The position numbers were made by a program, and so were the translations under genes. From the NCBI RefSeq assembly GCF_016427605.1, contig NZ_JAELXQ010000001.1, positions 436,860 through 500,859 on the forward strand: 64,000 nt of DNA, written 5' to 3'. Shown in pieces: positions 28,122 to 38,609 of the stretch. The notes beneath the pieces are model-generated. The model was given only the letters and a program-made list of their open reading frames with translations. It did not search any database and had not been told where the DNA came from. The DNA is from Ochrobactrum sp. Q0168. Lineage in GTDB: Bacteria > Pseudomonadota > Alphaproteobacteria > Rhizobiales > Rhizobiaceae. Position 1 is the first letter of the stretch; the number at the start of each line of letters is the position of its first letter.

Positions 28122-29324
28122 TCAGGTCGGCTGTAGCCAGCCGTCGATACCTTCGGCTGCGGCAACGCCCATTGCGAAACAGGCCGTCAGAAGATAGCCC
28201 CCAGTGGGCGCTTCCCAATCTGCCATTTCACCCGCAACAAAGATGCCGGGCATTTTCCGCAGCATCTGCTTCTGATCAATCTCATCCCACACGATACCGC
28301 CAGCCGAAGAGATAACTTCTTCGATCGGTCGGGTACGCAGCAGCGGAACGTGCAGCGCCTTGATGGCGTGTGCGAGCTTATCAGGATTTTTATCCCGTAG
28401 AAATTCCGCGACAAGCGCTGCCTTCACACCGGTCAGGCCAGCGCCCTTACGCAACAGATTGCCAAAGCTTAGCTTGCGGTCGTGCCGTTCCAGATCAGCT
28501 TTCAGACGCTGGACACTACGCCCTGGTGCAAGATCCAGCACCAGATCAGCCTGCCCGTTTGCCGCCAGGGCGTCTCGCAAAGCTGCGGCATGAGCATAAA
28601 CAAGGCTGCCTTCGACCCCCGTCTTGGTGACAACGAATTCGCCCTGAGTCGTACCGGCAGCGCTCGTGATGGTGACGGATTTGACTGGCTCGCCTGCAAA
28701 ACGGCTCACCAGATGCTCACTCCAGGCGACATCAAACCCGCAATTTGCGGAGCGCAACGGCGCAATCGTAATGCCCTTCTCGGCAAAATGCGGGACCCAG
28801 GCGCCATTTGAACCGAGTTTCGGCCAGCTTCCGCCGCCAAAAGCAAACAGCGCAGCATCGCATTCCACTGCTTCATGGCCATTGGCCGCTTCCACAACAG
28901 GAGTATTGCCATCAAAGCCCACCCAGCGATGGCGCGTCAACACCCGCACGCCTTGCGCTTCCAGACGACGGCCCCACGCGCGCAGAAGCGGTGAAGCTTT
29001 CATCGCCTTTGGAAACACCCGATCCGAGGAGCCCACAAAGGTTTCAGCGCCAAGCCCGTCAGCCCAGTCGCGCAATTCATGAGGCCCAAAGTTTTGCAGC
29101 ATTGGTAGAAGCCGGGCATTGGCCGCGCCGAAACGGGTTGCGAAGACCGCAAAATCTTCCGCATGGGTAATGTTGAGGCCGGATTTTCCAGCCAGCAGAA
29201 ATTTCCGTCCAACGGTCGGCATCTGCTCATAGACGGTCACGGCGTATCCGAGCGCGGATAGTTTTTCGGCTGCAATCAGTCCGGACGGACCGCCGCCGAA
29301 AACCGCGATGCGGCGGCTACCCAT
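28122..29324 (-). CDS. HI0933/YhiN-type flavoprotein oxidoreductase
   Basis: A 400-residue FAD-binding protein of the HI0933/BaiN-like family (the TIGR03862 type, from memory). The dinucleotide motif GGGPSGLIAAE is at residues 9-19, GRKFLLAGKSGLNITHAED follows at about 40-58, and a C-terminal GGIVWDEID and FVAGEMADWEAPTGGYLLTACF close the FAD site. The substrate is not established. It follows the tRNA and precedes nothing in an obvious operon; cckA lies 33 bases upstream on the same strand, so they may be cotranscribed. Confidence 0.88.
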   Translation of the reverse strand: MGSRRIAVFGGGPSGLIAAEKLSALGYAVTVYEQMPTVGRKFLLAGKSGLNITHAEDFAVFATRFGAANARLLPMLQNFGPHELRDWADGLGAETFVGSSDRVFPKAMKASPLLRAWGRRLEAQGVRVLTRHRWVGFDGNTPVVEAANGHEAVECDAALFAFGGGSWPKLGSNGAWVPHFAEKGITIAPLRSANCGFDVAWSEHLVSRFAGEPVKSVTITSAAGTTQGEFVVTKTGVEGSLVYAHAAALRDALAANGQADLVLDLAPGRSVQRLKADLERHDRKLSFGNLLRKGAGLTGVKAALVAEFLRDKNPDKLAHAIKALHVPLLRTRPIEEVISSAGGIVWDEIDQKQMLRKMPGIFVAGEMADWEAPTGGYLLTACFAMGVAAAEGIDGWLQPT

Positions 29325-29357
29325 AACTGTCTTGCCGGAACGTCGACCTCAAATCCA

Positions 29358-31958
29358 TCAGTCCTGCTTCTCCAGCATTTCCTTCACAGTCGTCGCCAAC
29401 TGCTTGAGCGAGAACGGCTTTGGCAGGAAGCCGAACTTGGCGTCCGCAGGCAGATTGCGGGCGAAAGCGTCTTCCGCATAACCGGAAACAAATACGAATT
29501 TGATATCCGGATAGGTCTTGCGGAGTTCACGCAACAGTGTCGGGCCGTCCATTTCGGGCATAACCACGTCGGAAACGACGATATCCACCTCGCCGCCCAG
29601 CTCTTCCATGATTTCCAGCGCTTCCACACCGGAAGCCGCTTCATGCACCGTATAGCCGCGCGACTGGAGTGCGCGCACGCCGCCCATACGCACGGCATCC
29701 TCGTCTTCCACGAGCAGAACCGTGGCGGAACCGGACAGGTCGGTTGCCTTTTCGACCTTCTTTTCCTTGACTGCAACAGGCGTGTCTTCGGCGCTCGTCT
29801 CCACGATGAGGCGCGGCAGGAATATCTTGAAGGTCGTTCCCTTGCCGACTTCGGAATCGCAATAGATGAAGCCGCCTGTCTGTTTGATGATGCCATAGAC
29901 CATCGACAGGCCAAGACCGGTGCCCTTGCCCACTTCCTTGGTGGTGAAGAACGGCTCGAAAATCTTCTCCAGCACATCGGCTGGAATGCCGGTGCCGGTG
30001 TCTTCCACCTCGAAGACGACATAGTCGGCTTCTGGAAGATCGCGATAATTGAGCTTTGCCGCTTCATGGACAGGCACGTTGCGGGTCCGCAGCGTGATTG
30101 CACCGCCTTCCGGCATAGCATCGCGAGCATTGACAGCGAGATTGACGGCAACCTGTTCGAACTGGCCCAGATCAGCTTTGACCGGCCACAAATCGCGACC
30201 ATGATCGATCTTGAGTTCGATATCCTTGCCGACAAGGCGCGCCAGCAACATGCGCAGATCGGCCAGAACATCGGTGAGATCAAGCACTTCCGGACGCAGC
30301 GTCTGGCGGCGCGAGAACGCAAGCAGCTGGCGCACAAGCGAAGCCGCGCGGTTGGCGTTCTGCTTGATGTTCATGATGTCCGGGAAAGACGGATCAGATG
30401 CGCGATGATTGGTCAACAGCAGGTCCGAGGACATGATGATCGCCGTCAGAACATTGTTGAAGTCGTGCGCGATGCCGCCGGCAAGTTGACCGACAGCCTG
30501 CATTTTCTGGCTCTGCGCCATCTGGTTTTCGAGCGCTTTCTGCTCCGTCGTTTCAACGGCGGAAATGATTGCGGCTTCTTCCGACGATTCCCCGCCCATA
30601 TCACTGACCGGGCTCATATAGAAACGAATATGCCGTTCCTCATTGCCCGGAAGCACCGTGTCGACGGGTGAAATGCTGGCCTGCCCGGCAAAGGCCGCAG
30701 CCAGTGCCTTGGTGAAAACCTCGCGGTCGCGTTCGTGTACGACATTTTCGAGCTTCACGCGCCGGTCGACGGAATCACGATCCACGACTGACGAGAAAAT
30801 GTCGAGGAAGCGCGCATTGGTGCGCAGCGTGTGGCCTTGCGCATCGACGGCGGCAATGGCCATCGGCGCGGAATTGAAGAAGCGCGTGAACCGCACTTCC
30901 GCCGAACGCAGCGCTGCGGATGAATCATCCCCCTCCGCACGATCCAGAACGATGGTGCGGCTTGTGCCGCGCGTGCCGTCGCGCGCCGCCTGCACTCGAT
31001 GATAAAAGCGCACGGCGAGGCTCTGGCCGTTGCGCTTGATGAGATCGAGATCGATCACCGTGTTGCGGCTGGTGCCAGGTTCGGCCTTGACGGCCTTGAT
31101 AAGTGCCATGCCGCTGCCCGCAACGATCTCGTTGAGCGTCAACGAACCCGGTGTGAAGGCCGTGAGATCCACGCCCAGCCATTCCGCCAAAGTGGCGTTG
31201 AGATAGATGATGCGGCCCGACGGATCGGCGGAGAAGAAGCCTGCCGGTGCATGATCGAGATGGTTGATCGCTTCCTGCAATTCCTGAAAGAAGCGTTCCT
31301 GTTCGGCGCGTTCCTCCGAAATGTCGGCAATCTGCCACGCGACGAGCGGGCCTTTGTAATCCTGACCTGCTTCGATGGGGCGAGCCTTGATCCGATACCA
31401 GACCGGAGCCAAAGACCCGTGCGCCTCGCGCGATAACCCGCCGGAGAGCCTCACTTCTTCCTGCCCAGAAAGACCGTCGCGCACTGCATTTGTAAGACGG
31501 TAGATCGCGTCGGATGCTGCCGGTTCCGCCGTCAGAACATTGTCGAGCGAGCGGATGCCGTCCGCAGTGGCGACGCCGGTCATATTGGCATAGGCCTGAT
31601 TGGCATAGACGATCTGACCGCGAGAATCGGAAATGACCGTGCCTTCCGGCTGCGAATCCATGAAGGAACGCGCCAGATCCTGCCCGCCTTTCCGCTGGCT
31701 GAACTGTATGAGGCCTGTGGTCGCGCCCAGAAGATAGAAGACGCCGACCATAGATAGGATGCCCATCAGGATGAGCGCGAAGCCATCGCCGATCCGGTCG
31801 CGAAACAGGAAATAGACAACCGCCAGCCCGGTCAGCAGGAGGCCGACGATCAGCAGACGCAGCGCGCCGCTGGAATTGCGCTTCGGTGTGACGAGCGGTT
31901 TCGGATATGCGTTGTCCGTCTGTCGAGACATCAAGCCCACCGACCTTCCATGCTGCAT
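29358..31958 (-). CDS. cckA: Cell-cycle hybrid histidine kinase CckA
   Basis: A membrane hybrid kinase that, in alphaproteobacteria, controls CtrA through ChpT. Two N-terminal helices ([39 protein letters not shown]) are followed by PAS domains, H-box [14 protein letters not shown], HATPase signatures ([27 protein letters not shown]) and a C-terminal receiver ([24 protein letters not shown]). The frame opens at 31973; the ATG at 31958 has GGAG at about seven bases, and one at 31931 (MSRQTDN) with GGTGG is also possible. About 866 residues, normal for Brucella and rhizobial CckA. Confidence 0.93.
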   Translation of the reverse strand: MQHGRSVGLMSRQTDNAYPKPLVTPKRNSSGALRLLIVGLLLTGLAVVYFLFRDRIGDGFALILMGILSMVGVFYLLGATTGLIQFSQRKGGQDLARSFMDSQPEGTVISDSRGQIVYANQAYANMTGVATADGIRSLDNVLTAEPAASDAIYRLTNAVRDGLSGQEEVRLSGGLSREAHGSLAPVWYRIKARPIEAGQDYKGPLVAWQIADISEERAEQERFFQELQEAINHLDHAPAGFFSADPSGRIIYLNATLAEWLGVDLTAFTPGSLTLNEIVAGSGMALIKAVKAEPGTSRNTVIDLDLIKRNGQSLAVRFYHRVQAARDGTRGTSRTIVLDRAEGDDSSAALRSAEVRFTRFFNSAPMAIAAVDAQGHTLRTNARFLDIFSSVVDRDSVDRRVKLENVVHERDREVFTKALAAAFAGQASISPVDTVLPGNEERHIRFYMSPVSDMGGESSEEAAIISAVETTEQKALENQMAQSQKMQAVGQLAGGIAHDFNNVLTAIIMSSDLLLTNHRASDPSFPDIMNIKQNANRAASLVRQLLAFSRRQTLRPEVLDLTDVLADLRMLLARLVGKDIELKIDHGRDLWPVKADLGQFEQVAVNLAVNARDAMPEGGAITLRTRNVPVHEAAKLNYRDLPEADYVVFEVEDTGTGIPADVLEKIFEPFFTTKEVGKGTGLGLSMVYGIIKQTGGFIYCDSEVGKGTTFKIFLPRLIVETSAEDTPVAVKEKKVEKATDLSGSATVLLVEDEDAVRMGGVRALQSRGYTVHEAASGVEALEIMEELGGEVDIVVSDVVMPEMDGPTLLRELRKTYPDIKFVFVSGYAEDAFARNLPADAKFGFLPKPFSLKQLATTVKEMLEKQD

Positions 31959-32368
31959 GACTGTTCTCCGCACGCAACGACTGCGCCGCGCATTGTTTCA
32001 ATCAGCCAAGACGTCTTTTCACTCATTAAGCAATCCGATCCTGTCGCCACCCATTTCCTTACGCGTTCTTCCTAAACGATCGCGCAGTGGGGCGAAACGC
32101 CATGCATCTGGGTATATCCGATTCGCAGAATGCGTTAATCGGCGAGCAGCACAAGCGTTGCTACACGGAAACGGTGTAAACTGGGGCGTTTTTCACTGTT
32201 TTGGTTGGGGATCATAGATTTCCCGTAATTCAATGGAACATTCCCAAGGCTTGCAAATTCAATTACTGTCCTGAAAATGCAAGTTACGCGATGATGCGGA
32301 ATGTCGGGGGATGCGCAATCTCCGTTTCATCAGCGTTTTTCGAATAGTGAATTTAAGAGGGTATCCGC
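31959..32368. other. Divergent intergenic region cckA / FliO-like gene
   Basis: About 410 bases carrying the two divergent promoters. No gene, repeat or recognisable full CtrA site (TTAA-N7-TTAA) was found. Confidence 0.45.
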
Positions 32369-33679
32369 ATGAAGGAATGGCTCAGCGGCATCGTTGGAGA
32401 AAGCGCGGCTAATATTGTCGGCTTTGTGCTTATATTTGCGATCATTCTCGGCGGAATTTTCGTTGTCTTGAGTATTATCCGCCGTTTCAGCGGCGGCAGC
32501 TTCACATCGAACGGGCGGTCGCGCCAGCCCCGCCTTTCCGTCATGGATGCCGCGGCGGTGGATAGCCGCCGCAAGTTGGTTCTCATTCGACGCGATGATG
32601 TTGAGCACCTGCTGCTCATCGGCGGACCGACCGATGTGGTGGGCGAACAGAATATCGTCATGGAATCACGTGCGCATGCCCGCGTGCAGACCTCGCGCAT
32701 CGAGCCGGAACATATCGAGCGCTTTCGCCAGCACGAGGCGACGATTGCCAGCGATGTAAGCGAGCGCCCTGCTCTGTCATCACATAACTCCGCGCCAGAA
32801 TCAGCGCCGGAAAAGGATGAAGCGATCCAGCTCAGCTCGGCTATCGAGACGCCGGTCTATCGCAAGCCGGAACCGCCGAAGGAAGAGCCCGTTCGGCAGG
32901 AAGCCCCGCAGGTTGTTGCGCCACGTGTGTCGCCACGCCCCCCACTGGCACCGACTGTTGCTCCCGCGGCCCCGCAGGCACCTGCCCGCCCTCCGGTCGC
33001 ACCACCTGTACAGGCAGCACCGCAGAACCGTCCGCAACCGCGACCCGCACCAAATTATCCGCCGCAGCCCCGCACCGTGCTTCCAGTCCAGCCGCCGCAG
33101 CCTTTGCAGCCGCCTGCACGCGCTCATCCTGCCTATCCGCTTAGCCAGGTATCGCGCGGCGTAGTCAGTTCCACGTCGAACTTGGGGACCACCGCCGCGA
33201 CAGCTGGCGCTGCTGCTGCAACGGTCGCCGCGGCAACTCTCGGCAGCATCGTGCCGGAGCGTGAACCGGCTTCCGCACCAACAACCGCGCCTACACCGCC
33301 GCTTGATGTAACCAGCCCATCCGTTTCGTCCACCGTAACGCCGGATTTTACCAATATAGCCGAACCGAAGCGTGTCGAGCCGGAAGTGACGGTCGCAGCA
33401 CCGGTTCAATCGACACCGGCAACAGGAACGGAAGACGATGGCCTCGAAGGACTGGGCGGTGCATTGCACGACGCGATCATGGCCGATCTTGAAACAGAAG
33501 CTGCGCCGGTGAAGGAAGAAGCGTCTGAATCGGAAACGGATCTGACAGCTGATTTCTTCGAGAACGAACTTTTGAGCTCGCTCGACATCTCGGCAGCCGA
33601 CGACACGCCTTCGGATGACATCGAAGATGAGATGGAAAAGCTTCTCGGCGAACTGACGAAAAACGAAACCCGCCCATAA
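32369..33679 (+). CDS. FliO-like membrane protein with long Pro/Ala-rich tail
   Basis: A 436-residue protein with one N-terminal helix (about 15-38: IVGFVLIFAIILGGIFVVLS) and a FliO-type cytoplasmic domain at about 48-95, with RLSVMDAAAVDSRRKLVLIRRDDVEHLLLIGG split over its two strands. FliO assists assembly of the flagellar export gate. Beyond residue 130 the protein is a proline/alanine-rich, low-complexity region ending in an acidic segment, without a known domain. It sits between cckA and dksA, away from flagellar genes. This layout is common in alphaproteobacteria, where the flagellar role is often untested. Confidence 0.75.
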   Translation: MKEWLSGIVGESAANIVGFVLIFAIILGGIFVVLSIIRRFSGGSFTSNGRSRQPRLSVMDAAAVDSRRKLVLIRRDDVEHLLLIGGPTDVVGEQNIVMESRAHARVQTSRIEPEHIERFRQHEATIASDVSERPALSSHNSAPESAPEKDEAIQLSSAIETPVYRKPEPPKEEPVRQEAPQVVAPRVSPRPPLAPTVAPAAPQAPARPPVAPPVQAAPQNRPQPRPAPNYPPQPRTVLPVQPPQPLQPPARAHPAYPLSQVSRGVVSSTSNLGTTAATAGAAAATVAAATLGSIVPEREPASAPTTAPTPPLDVTSPSVSSTVTPDFTNIAEPKRVEPEVTVAAPVQSTPATGTEDDGLEGLGGALHDAIMADLETEAAPVKEEASESETDLTADFFENELLSSLDISAADDTPSDDIEDEMEKLLGELTKNETRP

Positions 33680-33707
33680 ACGAGCGCTCGTCGTTTCGCC
33701 ATCCACG

Positions 33708-33740
33708 CGCCAGCGGTTATGCCGCTGGCGTTTTCGTTTT
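33708..33740 (+). terminator. Terminator of the FliO-like gene
   Basis: CGCCAGCGG / CCGCTGGCG stem (33708-33716 and 33722-33730) followed by TTTTCGTTTT, 30 bases after the stop. Confidence 0.88.
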
Positions 33741-33750
33741 AGGAACATAC

Positions 33751-33782
33751 AAAACAAAAGGCTGCGGTTGCCCGCAGCCTTC
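33751..33782 (-). terminator. Terminator of dksA
   Basis: On the minus strand AAGGCTGCGG pairs with CCGCAGCCTT around a short loop, followed by TTTTGTTTTG. It is about 30 bases after the dksA stop. Confidence 0.85.
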
Positions 33783-33809
33783 GAAATTTCTCAAACCAAC
33801 GTTATGTTC

Positions 33810-34226
33810 TTAATCGTCGCGATAAACTTTTTCACGACGCTCATGACGTTCCTGCGCCTCAATAGACAATGTCGCGATTGGGCGTGCATCCAGACGCTTC
33901 AGGCTGATGGGCTCGCCGGTTTCTTCACAGAAACCATACGTGCCTTCGTCAATTCGGCTCAAAGCCGCATCAATTTTGGAAATCAGCTTCCGCTGTCTGT
34001 CGCGAGCCCTAAGCTCAATTGCCCGGTCCGTTTCGGAGGATGCCCTATCCGCCAGATCGGGATGGTTTGCATTTTCCTGCTGTAGCGCATCAAGCGTTTC
34101 ACGCGCTTCGCGCAGAATATCATTTTTCCAAGCGATCAGTTTCGCTCGGAAGTAAGACTTCTGCCGTTCATTCATGAACGGTTCGTCTTCAGTGGGCCTA
34201 TAGTCAAGGTCGATTAATTCACTCAT
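33810..34226 (-). CDS. dksA: RNA polymerase-binding factor DksA
   Basis: A 138-residue DksA that binds the secondary channel of RNA polymerase and mediates the stringent response with ppGpp. The coiled coil (about 20-95) and the C-terminal GTYGFCEETGEPI...KRLDARPIATLSIEAQERHE are intact, but only one of the four zinc-finger cysteines remains (the others are Thr, Ser and Glu). That form is usual in alphaproteobacteria and does not rule out function. It has its own terminator. Confidence 0.95.
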   Translation of the reverse strand: MSELIDLDYRPTEDEPFMNERQKSYFRAKLIAWKNDILREARETLDALQQENANHPDLADRASSETDRAIELRARDRQRKLISKIDAALSRIDEGTYGFCEETGEPISLKRLDARPIATLSIEAQERHERREKVYRDD

Positions 34227-34610
34227 TCTGAATCACCCCACATCTAGGAGACGCGTGCGGTTATATAAGTCCATCGTCCAGTCGACACAACATCAAAGAA
34301 ACGTATCCCACTACTTTTTAGTGCATCAATTTTGTGTGTATTTGCAAAAAATTTGTGCAAATAAGGCGTCCCATAGATACGCCGCCCATTATGTCTGCAG
34401 GATGACGGCGGCGATTAAATTTAGATTGCAATGGGAAACATGAATTCACAATTTCAGATTTCGTTGCTCTATCATGCCCAATAAATCGGCATAAATCCGC
34501 TGTGAACAACGTCAGGCAACGGTGGAAAATTACACCTCACAGCACAGCGAGCGCGCATTCTAACGAAAATCATGGCAAAACATCCGTGTAGCCACGTTCG
34601 GGACGGTATG
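34227..34610. other. Divergent intergenic region dksA / sixA-like
   Basis: About 380 bases, AT-rich between 34260 and 34450. It holds the dksA promoter on the minus strand. A weak GGCGT/ACGCC pair lies at about 34367-34383. No gene recognised. Confidence 0.4.
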
Positions 34611-35108
34611 ATGAGTCGATTGCTTCTCCTACGACATGCCAAAGCCCTCTGGGCAAAGCCCGGAATGAAGGATTACGACAGACCGCTCGATGTGGAAGGC
34701 CAGACCGCGCTCGATCGGCTCGCCCAAGCGATGCGCGCAGCAGACCTCGTGCCTGACCGTGTGGTGCTGTCCGGTTCCTGCCGCACACGGGAAACGGCCT
34801 CCGGCCTGCTGACGAGACTGGGCGTGGAGGTGGAAACCATCATAGACGACGAAATCTATAGCGGCGGCGCGGCAGAATATCTCCGATCCATCCGCGCGCA
34901 TGGCGATGTCGAAACGCTGATGCTGGTCGGACATAATCCGAGCATGGAAGATCTGGCGCTTGCATTGTGCGCCAAAGGCGACCCGGACAGCCTCGACCGG
35001 CTGCATGCGGGTTTTCCCACCGCCGCGCTCGCCACCATATCCTTTCCAGAAAAGCTGAGCGATCTCAGCCGCGAACACGGATTTCTTGAAAGTTTTCCGC
35101 AGCCATGA
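34611..35108 (+). CDS. SixA-type histidine phosphatase
   Basis: A 165-residue member of the histidine phosphatase (phosphoglycerate mutase-like) superfamily, close to SixA. The catalytic RHA motif is at residues 8-10 (His9), SGSCRTRETA follows in the middle, and the second catalytic histidine is in LMLVGHNPSMEDLA. SixA dephosphorylates phosphohistidine proteins such as NPr or ArcB-type domains; the target here is not known. Of the adjacent ATGs at 34608 and 34611, the second has the better-spaced GGGA. It is a stand-alone gene 95 bases before the YcjX-like gene. Confidence 0.87.
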   Translation: MSRLLLLRHAKALWAKPGMKDYDRPLDVEGQTALDRLAQAMRAADLVPDRVVLSGSCRTRETASGLLTRLGVEVETIIDDEIYSGGAAEYLRSIRAHGDVETLMLVGHNPSMEDLALALCAKGDPDSLDRLHAGFPTAALATISFPEKLSDLSREHGFLESFPQP

Positions 35109-35203
35109 GCTCTGGACAGTGGGCCTGCCGCGCGCTCTTCTTGCGAAACAGGTTCCTCATCTTATTTATAGCGTGAATTGGGTCTCACCCTGCGAGGACA
35201 TCA

Positions 35204-36664
35204 TTGGCAAAGCTTACCAGTATCGGCGATGAAGCCAAAATCGCGCTGGACACATTGACGGAACGTGCGACCGGGCTTCTTTCTCCGTCGCTGCGCCTCG
35301 GTGTGACGGGCCTGTCCCGCGCCGGTAAAACGGTTTTCATCACCGCACTGGTCCATAATCTTGTTCATGGCGGCAGACTGCCGATGTTCGAAGCTTATAA
35401 GTCGGGGCGGATTTCCCGAGCGCTTCTGGAGCCGCAGCCCGACGACGCTGTTCCGCGTTTTCAATATGAAGAACATCTCTCGGCCCTTATCGATGAGCGC
35501 ATCTGGCCGGATTCCACGCGCGCCATTTCGCAGCTTCGCCTGACTATTGAGTATGAAACCGCATCGGCATGGGGACGCTGGCTGTCGCCCGGACGACTTT
35601 CTGTCGATATTGTCGATTATCCGGGTGAATGGCTGCTCGATCTGCCTCTGCTCGGCAAGAGCTATGCCGAATTCAGCGCGGATTCTTTCGCGCTCGCCAA
35701 CGAACCGACCCATATCGATCTGGCCCAGCCCTGGTTGGCGGAAGCTGCCTCGGTCGATCCGACCGAAAAAGCGGACGAATTGACGGCGCAGCGGCTGGCA
35801 AAAAGCTTCACCGCCTATCTGCGGGCAGGCAAGGCTGACGAACGTGCCTTGTCCACCCTGCCACCCGGACGGTTCCTGATGCCCGGCGATCTCGACGGCT
35901 CTCCCGCGCTCACCTTTGCACCACTGCCCAATCTTGCACCGGAAGACATTAAGGCCGGATCGCTCGCCGCCATGATGGAGCGGCGCTACGAGGCCTATAG
36001 AACCTATGTCATAAAGCCCTTTTTTCGCGAACACATTGCGCGACTGGACCGCCAGATCGTGCTGATCGACGCGATGCAGGCCATGAATGCCGGGGGAGCA
36101 GTGGTCGCGGACCTTGAACGTGCACTGACAGACATTCTGTCCTGTTTCCGGCCCGGACGCTCCAATCTGCTGACCGGCTTTATCCAGCGCCGCATTGGGC
36201 GCGTTCTGGTAGCCGCAACCAAGGCCGACCATCTGCATCATGAAAGCCATGATCGTTTGCAGGCGATTGTCCGCCGTCTTGTGGAACGCGCCATCGAGCG
36301 CGCTAACTTTTCAGGCGCTGATATCGATGTTCTGGCCATGGCTGCGGTGCGTGCAACGCGGGAAGCGACCGTCACACAGGGAAAAGAGGTTCTTCCCGTC
36401 ATCGTCGGGACACCGCTCAAGGGTGAGCGTATCGATGGCGAGATATTCGACGGCGAAACAGAAACGGCTATATTTCCCGGTGACTTGCCAAAGAATCCTA
36501 ATGCGATTTTTGAACAGGTTTCCACACCGGATGATCCCGCCATTCGCTTCGTACGGTTCCGCCCCCCGCGCCTTGAGCGCACCGCCGAAGGTGTGACGCT
36601 GTCGCTCCCCCATATAAGGCTGGACCGCGCCCTTCAGTTCCTGATCGGAGATCGTCTGGCATGA
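35204..36664 (+). CDS. YcjX-like GTPase
   Basis: A 486-residue P-loop NTPase of the YcjX family (DUF463). Walker A is GLSRAGKT (36-43); VDIVDYPGEWLLDLPLLGKSY lies, in two parts, at the G3 position, and AATKADHL is the N/TKxD-like motif. The start is TTG at 35204 with GAGGA six bases upstream. In E. coli ycjX-ycjF are stress-regulated and of uncertain function. It overlaps the next gene by four bases, which indicates coupling. Confidence 0.88.
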   Translation: MAKLTSIGDEAKIALDTLTERATGLLSPSLRLGVTGLSRAGKTVFITALVHNLVHGGRLPMFEAYKSGRISRALLEPQPDDAVPRFQYEEHLSALIDERIWPDSTRAISQLRLTIEYETASAWGRWLSPGRLSVDIVDYPGEWLLDLPLLGKSYAEFSADSFALANEPTHIDLAQPWLAEAASVDPTEKADELTAQRLAKSFTAYLRAGKADERALSTLPPGRFLMPGDLDGSPALTFAPLPNLAPEDIKAGSLAAMMERRYEAYRTYVIKPFFREHIARLDRQIVLIDAMQAMNAGGAVVADLERALTDILSCFRPGRSNLLTGFIQRRIGRVLVAATKADHLHHESHDRLQAIVRRLVERAIERANFSGADIDVLAMAAVRATREATVTQGKEVLPVIVGTPLKGERIDGEIFDGETETAIFPGDLPKNPNAIFEQVSTPDDPAIRFVRFRPPRLERTAEGVTLSLPHIRLDRALQFLIGDRLA

Positions 36665-37785
36665 GCGATGACACACCGCGCAAACCGACCTCCTTCAAGG
36701 TTGATGCTCCGCCACGCGCAAAACCCCTCCCGGAAGCTCCAGACGAGACGCCACGCCGACCTCGTGCCGTCAAGGATCTGGAGCAGATCGTCGTGGAGCC
36801 CGATATTTTCGAACTCAGCGACGAAGAAGCCGCCGAACTCGAAATCCTTGATCCAGCTTTCGAAGCGCCCAAACGCAAAGGCTGGTTCAGCGGATGGTCG
36901 CTCGGAAAAATCCTGACCGGCGCCTTGGGTATTCTGGTGTCCTTCACCATCGGCATCTGGACGGAAGACCTTATTCAGGCGCTATTCGCCCGTGCCGACT
37001 GGCTTGGCTGGACCGCACTGGCAGTGGCGCTCGTCGCCCTCGCCGCGTTCATCGCCATCATCACCCGGGAATTGCTAGCCCTGCGACGGCTCGCCTCCGT
37101 GCAGCATCTGCGCAAGGATGCAGCAGACGCCGCCGAGCGTGACGATATGGCTGCCGCCCGCAAAGCTGTCGATGACTTGCGCGCCATTGCAGCCAATCTG
37201 CCGGAAACGGCGCGTGGACAGCTCCTCGATAGCTTGACCGACGACATTATCGACGGGCGCGACCTGATCCGGCTTGCGGAGACGGAAATTTTGCGCCCGC
37301 TCGACCGTGAAGCGCGCGCCCTCATTCTCAACGCATCGAAGCGCGTATCGATTGTGACGGCGATCAGCCCGCGGGCGCTTGTCGATATCGGCTATGTGAT
37401 TTTCGAATCGGCGCGGCTCATTCGCCGGCTGTCGCAGCTTTATGGCGGCAGACCGGGCACACTGGGCTTCATCAAGCTCGCACGGCGCGTTCTTGCCCAT
37501 CTGGCCGTCACCGGCACACTTGCCATGGGCGACAGCGTGATCCAGCAGCTGGTCGGTCAGGGTCTGGCGTCGCGGCTGTCGGCCAAACTCGGCGAAGGCG
37601 TGGTCAACGGCCTCATGACAGCGCGGATCGGCATAGCGGCAATGGACGTCGTGCGCCCCTTCCCGTTCAACGCCGAAAGACGCCCCGGCGTCAGCGATTT
37701 CATCGGGGATCTGGCCCGCGTCAATTCCGATAGAGCCGCTGCATCGAAGCCCGACAAGGCATCAGCGCGTAAAACACAGCAATGA
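36661..37785 (+). CDS. YcjF-like membrane protein (TIGR01620/DUF697)
   Basis: A 374-residue inner-membrane protein. An N-terminal polar, proline-rich region of about 75 residues leads to two helices (about 78-105 and 111-137), then a cytoplasmic domain ending in a DUF697-like segment (ARLIRRLSQLYGGRPGTLGF, AVTGTLAMGDSVIQQLVGQGLASRLSAKLGEGVVNGLMTARIG seen in parts). It partners the YcjX-like GTPase with which it overlaps (ATGA). Function is unknown; membrane stress is a common suggestion. Confidence 0.87.
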   Translation: MSDDTPRKPTSFKVDAPPRAKPLPEAPDETPRRPRAVKDLEQIVVEPDIFELSDEEAAELEILDPAFEAPKRKGWFSGWSLGKILTGALGILVSFTIGIWTEDLIQALFARADWLGWTALAVALVALAAFIAIITRELLALRRLASVQHLRKDAADAAERDDMAAARKAVDDLRAIAANLPETARGQLLDSLTDDIIDGRDLIRLAETEILRPLDREARALILNASKRVSIVTAISPRALVDIGYVIFESARLIRRLSQLYGGRPGTLGFIKLARRVLAHLAVTGTLAMGDSVIQQLVGQGLASRLSAKLGEGVVNGLMTARIGIAAMDVVRPFPFNAERRPGVSDFIGDLARVNSDRAAASKPDKASARKTQQ

Positions 37786-38064
37786 GTTTTCGGGAAAACA
37801 GACCGACTTTCAGCCCGATGAAAACCAAGCGTTAACCATTCAAGACGATTATTAGCAGACAGAAATCCTGCATCAGAATCGAGTGATCTGGTCGTTTGGC
37901 ACAAACCTGTTTCGATGTTGCCCACCCAGTCCGATTGTTTCTGATATTGCCGGTCATTCCGGCTTTTTGCAGCGTATGACACGACATTCGGTCGTGACAT
38001 GCTGACCAACAATGATTAGGAATAGCGTCCAGTTGAGGTCGCAAATTCCGGGACAGAGCCGACT

Positions 38065-38598
38065 ATGAAGAATTGCATCGCTGCCTGCCTGACGCTGCTG
38101 CCCGTCTCGCTTTCCGCTGCGCCGGTTCTGGCCGCAGACAAGGACAAGCAGTTTTTCCAGACGATCGAAGGCCAGTGGTCCGGCCCCGGTGAAATCGTTG
38201 CCGGCAAGTACAAGGGCACCAAGTTCGTCTGCAATCTCGCTGGCTCCACGCCGGATGATGCGGTGGGCATGACGCTGGATGGCACCTGCCGCGTCGGTGT
38301 CTTTTCGCAGCCTATGAAGGCGACCGTTACCCGTGTCGGCTCCGGTTATTCCGGTAAGTTCAACGACGGTTCGGAAGGCAAAGGCCTCGACGTAACGTCG
38401 GGTTCCGTCAGCGGTAACAAGATGGTTTTCGGCCTCAATCGCAAGCAGCTGAACGGCGCCATGCTGGCTCGTGTTTCCGATCCGAACACGATGAATGTCA
38501 CCGTGTCCGTGCGTGTCGAAAAAGAACTCGTTCCGGTCATCGGCATGAGCCTTAAGCGCATTGATAATGTCGCTGTCGGCAGCATCGCCAAGAACTGA
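38065..38598 (+). CDS. Secreted hypothetical protein
   Basis: A 177-residue protein with a signal peptide (cleavage likely after VLAA at residue 24) and a mature beta-rich domain beginning FFQTIEGQWSGPGEIVAGKYKGTKFVC. The two cysteines (about 55 and 74) may pair in the periplasm. I recognise no family by name, though this layout (EGxWxGPGEIVAGKYKGT) recurs in rhizobial hypothetical proteins. Its terminator lies inside the 3' end of the converging folK. Confidence 0.78.
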   Translation: MKNCIAACLTLLPVSLSAAPVLAADKDKQFFQTIEGQWSGPGEIVAGKYKGTKFVCNLAGSTPDDAVGMTLDGTCRVGVFSQPMKATVTRVGSGYSGKFNDGSEGKGLDVTSGSVSGNKMVFGLNRKQLNGAMLARVSDPNTMNVTVSVRVEKELVPVIGMSLKRIDNVAVGSIAKN

Positions 38599-38609
38599 TT
38601 TTTACAGTT

